From assembly GCA_023458215.1 (NCBI GenBank), contig JAEXAJ010000177.1:1-62024 (forward strand): DNA of 62,024 nt, in the 5' to 3' direction. A program made the position numbers and the translations under genes. How positions within the stretch are numbered: position 1 is the stretch's first letter; the number at the start of each line of letters is the position of its first letter. Under the pieces are notes generated by a model that worked only from the letters and a program-made list of their open reading frames with translations, did no database searches and had not been told where the DNA came from. The DNA comes from Bacteroidota bacterium (GTDB lineage: Bacteria; Bacteroidota; Bacteroidia; Bacteroidales; Bacteroidaceae). This document shows, piece after piece, positions 59,412 to 62,024 of the stretch.

Positions 59412-61681
59412 TGGTTGTTTTCTTGGTTAGACAATAGTTGCTTGCCCCATTCGCCGGGCTTGCGTCCCATCTTTAATATGAGTTCGCCGCCACCTGTGAC
59501 GTCGGCATGGCGAATGGCGGAGTAAGGATAATCCTTCCCGTTCAAGGTAACGGATTGGATATACTTGTTCTTCTCCGAAAGTCCCCGGGTGGATATTCTG
59601 AATGTCTTTCCATCTTCCAGTCGGAAGGTGGTTTCTTCGAGCAGGGGCGTATGAATCAGATAATAGTCGTGCCCGGCGTTGGGATACAACCCCATCATGT
59701 GGAAAGCAAGCCACGAAGACATGGCGCCGGAGTCGTCGTTGCCCGGCAGACCTGCGGCGCCGTCGCTGTAGTTCTTGCCGATGATTTCGAGGACGCGGTC
59801 GCTGCTACGGTGCGGCTTTCCGATCCAGTGGTACAGGCAGGGAGAGAGGAACGACGGCTCGTTGTTGACATTAAAGAAGCCACGGTCGAAGAATATATCG
59901 AGCCGGTCTTCAAACTTTGCAGTACCGCCGCATTGCTCTATCAATCCCGGCACGTCGTGCGGAATGCTGAGCGAATATTCCCACGAAGAGGCTTCGTAGA
60001 AGAACATGCTCCACCAGGGAGTGTACCACGGGCCTTCGAAAGTGACGGGCGTGTAACGGAAAGTGGGCTTTTGTAACCGTGATTCACCAAAGACGATCTC
60101 ATCCAGCCAATTGCCCTGCTCGTCGCGAGGCAGGATGAACCCACGGACGCCCGCATGTTCGTAATCACTGCGCCACAGGTTCTTCCAATTGCCCGACTGC
60201 TTGAGGTACCGGCGGTATAACTCCTCCTTACCCAGTCCTCGGGCTACGGTGGCGATGGCATAATCGCAGAAGGAATACTCTACGGTGCGGTTTCCGGCAC
60301 GTGGAATGCCGTAGGGAATATAACCGAGCTGTAAATACGGGGTGAGTCCGCCTCGTCCCTCCGCCTCATGGCGGTCGCCGGGATCTACGGTGGCATCTTT
60401 TAGCATGGCTTGCAGGCCGAGTTCGTAGTCTATTCCTTTCAACCCTTTGACGAAGGCGTCGGCTATCACGATTTCGGCATTGGAGCCGCCTTGGGTACGT
60501 CCGTTACTATTGCCGCTGCGGGCATCGGGCATGTAGCCGTCACGCTTATAGATGTTGATAAGGCTGCGCACGATGTCCGTTTCACGTGCCGGGTCTATCA
60601 GGGTAATCAGAGGAGAGGAAGTGCGGTACGTATCCCAGATGGCGTAGAAGTCATCGTAATAAGGTTCGGCATCGGCCCAAAGGGGATTCTCGCCGGTACG
60701 GTCTACGGGCATTATCATCGTGTGATAAAGGGCGGTGTAGAACATCCGTTTCTGCGCTTCGGGGGTGCGGGGGGAGATTTCGATCTTGCTGAACAAGGCT
60801 TCCCATTGATTCAATAGTTGCTGGTGCACGGTTTCGAACGACCAGTGCGGAATATCGGTGTGTGCATTTTCGCGTGCTTTCAGCGAACTGAGGAAAGAGA
60901 TGCCTACTTTCAGTTGCACTACCTCCTCCGAAGAATGGAATTGAAGCAGTGCACCCGTCTTCTGCTGTGAGTCGGACTGATATTTTGCGTCGCTTATCTT
61001 GTCGCCTTTCCAGGTAGCTGTACGCACGAAAGGCTTGTCTGTCTCGGCATAGAAATACACCGTGTAGGCACGTCCGTTGTTCCATCCGCCACGAATACGG
61101 GTGTAACCCATGACTTCGCGGTCGGAAACAATCTGCACTTCGGAACCTACAAACTGCTGCGCTTCGCGGGCATCGGGTACAGGGCTTTCGCCCAAGAAGA
61201 AGCCTGCGTCGATAGCCAGTGACTTCAGTGAATCTTCAGGATAGGTAAAGCGGTAGAAGGAGGCCCGGGGGGCGGTTGTTATCTCCGTCTGAATATCCGA
61301 AGTTTGGAAGCGGGTGGAGTAATACCCCAACCGGATGGTTTCATCCTTGCGATAATCAATGTGCTGTATGCGGTCCATCCCTTCGGAGAAAGGCATCACC
61401 AAGATATTGCCGTACTTAGGGCCGCCACCTGTACCACTGACGTGTACCTGTGAGAAGCCATCTACCTGCTTGGGCATCGGCAACCAGCCGCTATTGGAAC
61501 TGGCGGTGCAGTCCGGCGAAGGCTTCACCATGCCGAACGGGCAGGAAGGACCGATAAAGACGCGTCCCAACCCTTCGGAGCCGATGCGTGGGTCGACGTA
61601 ACTGGTAAGTCCGTTATTCGAGGCAAAGGTGTTTACTGAGAACAATAGCAGGACGGATAGTGTGAGGAGTTTGCTTTTCAT
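59408..61681 (-). CDS. GH92 alpha-mannosidase (second, divergent)
   Basis: A 757-residue GH92 enzyme with a type I signal peptide (MKSKLLTLSVLLLFSVNTFA), the start at 61681 being chosen because the upstream codons look non-coding. It begins YVDPRIGSEGLGRVF and continues with VHVSGTGGGPKYGN, DDFYAIWDTYRTSSPL, VNNEPSFLSPCLYHWIGKP and GNDDSGAMSSWLAFHMMGLY. The NEPSFLSP stretch replaces the NEPCHQ form of the first GH92, so linkage preference should differ. It probably belongs to the SusC/SusD operon whose SusD end is at 61813, although a terminator lies between them. Confidence 0.96.
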   Translation of the reverse strand: MKSKLLTLSVLLLFSVNTFASNNGLTSYVDPRIGSEGLGRVFIGPSCPFGMVKPSPDCTASSNSGWLPMPKQVDGFSQVHVSGTGGGPKYGNILVMPFSEGMDRIQHIDYRKDETIRLGYYSTRFQTSDIQTEITTAPRASFYRFTYPEDSLKSLAIDAGFFLGESPVPDAREAQQFVGSEVQIVSDREVMGYTRIRGGWNNGRAYTVYFYAETDKPFVRTATWKGDKISDAKYQSDSQQKTGALLQFHSSEEVVQLKVGISFLSSLKARENAHTDIPHWSFETVHQQLLNQWEALFSKIEISPRTPEAQKRMFYTALYHTMIMPVDRTGENPLWADAEPYYDDFYAIWDTYRTSSPLITLIDPARETDIVRSLINIYKRDGYMPDARSGNSNGRTQGGSNAEIVIADAFVKGLKGIDYELGLQAMLKDATVDPGDRHEAEGRGGLTPYLQLGYIPYGIPRAGNRTVEYSFCDYAIATVARGLGKEELYRRYLKQSGNWKNLWRSDYEHAGVRGFILPRDEQGNWLDEIVFGESRLQKPTFRYTPVTFEGPWYTPWWSMFFYEASSWEYSLSIPHDVPGLIEQCGGTAKFEDRLDIFFDRGFFNVNNEPSFLSPCLYHWIGKPHRSSDRVLEIIGKNYSDGAAGLPGNDDSGAMSSWLAFHMMGLYPNAGHDYYLIHTPLLEETTFRLEDGKTFRISTRGLSEKNKYIQSVTLNGKDYPYSAIRHADVTGGGELILKMGRKPGEWGKQLLSNQENNQ

Positions 61682-61703
61682 GGGTAGAAGTATTTTAAAT
61701 GAA

Positions 61704-61759
61704 AAAGCCGGGCACCGCAACCAACTAATTTGAGGGTATCGGTTGCAATGCGGGGCTTT
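61704..61759 (-). terminator. Rho-independent terminator after the SusD gene
   Basis: AAAGCCCCGCATTGCAACC and GGTTGCGGTGCCCGGCTTT (minus-strand reading) form a long stem, followed by TTTTTC. It would stop most transcripts coming from SusD, leaving GH92 at a lower level or under partial read-through. Confidence 0.7.
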
Positions 61760-61812
61760 GGGATTTAGAAACTCTAAAAAAACAATAGTTTATTTTACTA
61801 TAATGATTTCAA

Positions 61813-62024
61813 TTAATAACCGGGATTTTGTTTCCAATTAGGATTCGTATTCAGAATATCCTTATGAAGTGGGAATATACGGTGTGTCTTATCGAAATTG
61901 GCAGTTGGGAATCCTTTATAATGTGGGAAGAACTCGCTTTCGAATGTACCGAAACGTATCATGTCGTTCCTACGCCAGTTCTCATCAAGGAACTCACGTC
62001 CACGCTCATCAAGAAGTTCCTGAA
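61813..62024 (-). CDS. SusD-like glycan-binding lipoprotein, C-terminal fragment (window edge)
   Basis: The last 70 codons are visible; the 5' part lies beyond the window. They read LLDERGREFLDENWRRNDMI, FPHYKGFP, RIFPLHKDIL and the terminal NPNWKQNPGY, the standard ending of SusD/RagB proteins. SusD caps the SusC transporter at the cell surface and binds the glycan. The gene precedes GH92 on the minus strand and marks the start of a SusC/SusD operon lying to the right of the window. Confidence 0.93.
   Translation of the reverse strand, partial: QELLDERGREFLDENWRRNDMIRFGTFESEFFPHYKGFPTANFDKTHRIFPLHKDILNTNPNWKQNPGY

Overview
The window reads as a chromosomal segment of a human-gut Bacteroides species. 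The evidence is the Bacteroidetes-type -7 promoter box TAnnTTTG upstream of many genes, the hybrid two-component/GH92/SusD polysaccharide-utilisation genes, a TonB-dependent receptor, DUF3244 and DUF6266 proteins, an HU-like protein, and the radical-SAM/lipoprotein pair typical of this genus. No rRNA, tRNA or CRISPR array was found.

Layout. 1-1.6 kb: FKBP prolyl isomerase, the start of a lipoprotein gene, and a sirtuin that lacks zinc cysteines. 1.8-12.3 kb: a surface-polysaccharide locus with five glycosyltransferases, UDP-GlcNAc 2-epimerase and UDP-ManNAc dehydrogenase (together giving UDP-ManNAcA), a Wzx-type flippase and an embedded PIN toxin-antitoxin pair. It is decorated with long inverted repeats, two of which supply the last codons of genes. 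12.4-17.1 kb: metG, then a MocR regulator facing an aminotransferase. 17.2-20 kb: a small exporter-like protein, a DUF3244 protein and a TPR-TM-HTH regulator. 20.1-25.5 kb: a LytTR regulator, an intact LytS-type kinase, a degenerate LytS-type pseudokinase and a TonB-dependent receptor.

27-40.2 kb is an AT-rich accessory island entirely on the minus strand. Its first part holds GNAT, DUF3795, methyltransferase and hydrolase genes, including one broken GNAT. Its second part is a compact operon, in transcription order: broken XRE regulator, hsdR, fused hsdM-hsdS, two unknown small proteins, a protein with a HEPN-type RxxxxH motif, a GIY-YIG protein and a Fic protein. This resembles a restriction system carrying several candidate toxin or effector genes and is the best candidate for an undescribed system. 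It ends in a graveyard of gene fragments (39.2-40.2 kb), including the tail of an ATPase whose complete paralogue lies next to it.

41.7-45.4 kb: ADP-forming acyl-CoA synthetase and a radical-SAM/lipoprotein pair. 45.5-62 kb: a hybrid two-component regulator (HTCS) followed by GH89, an HGSNAT-like membrane acetyltransferase, GH92, a GH28-like protein and a histidine phosphatase on the plus strand; then an HU-like gene, an unknown secreted protein, a second GH92 and the end of a SusD gene on the minus strand. GH89 plus HGSNAT-like plus alpha-mannosidases point to host-type glycans containing alpha-GlcNAc and mannose.
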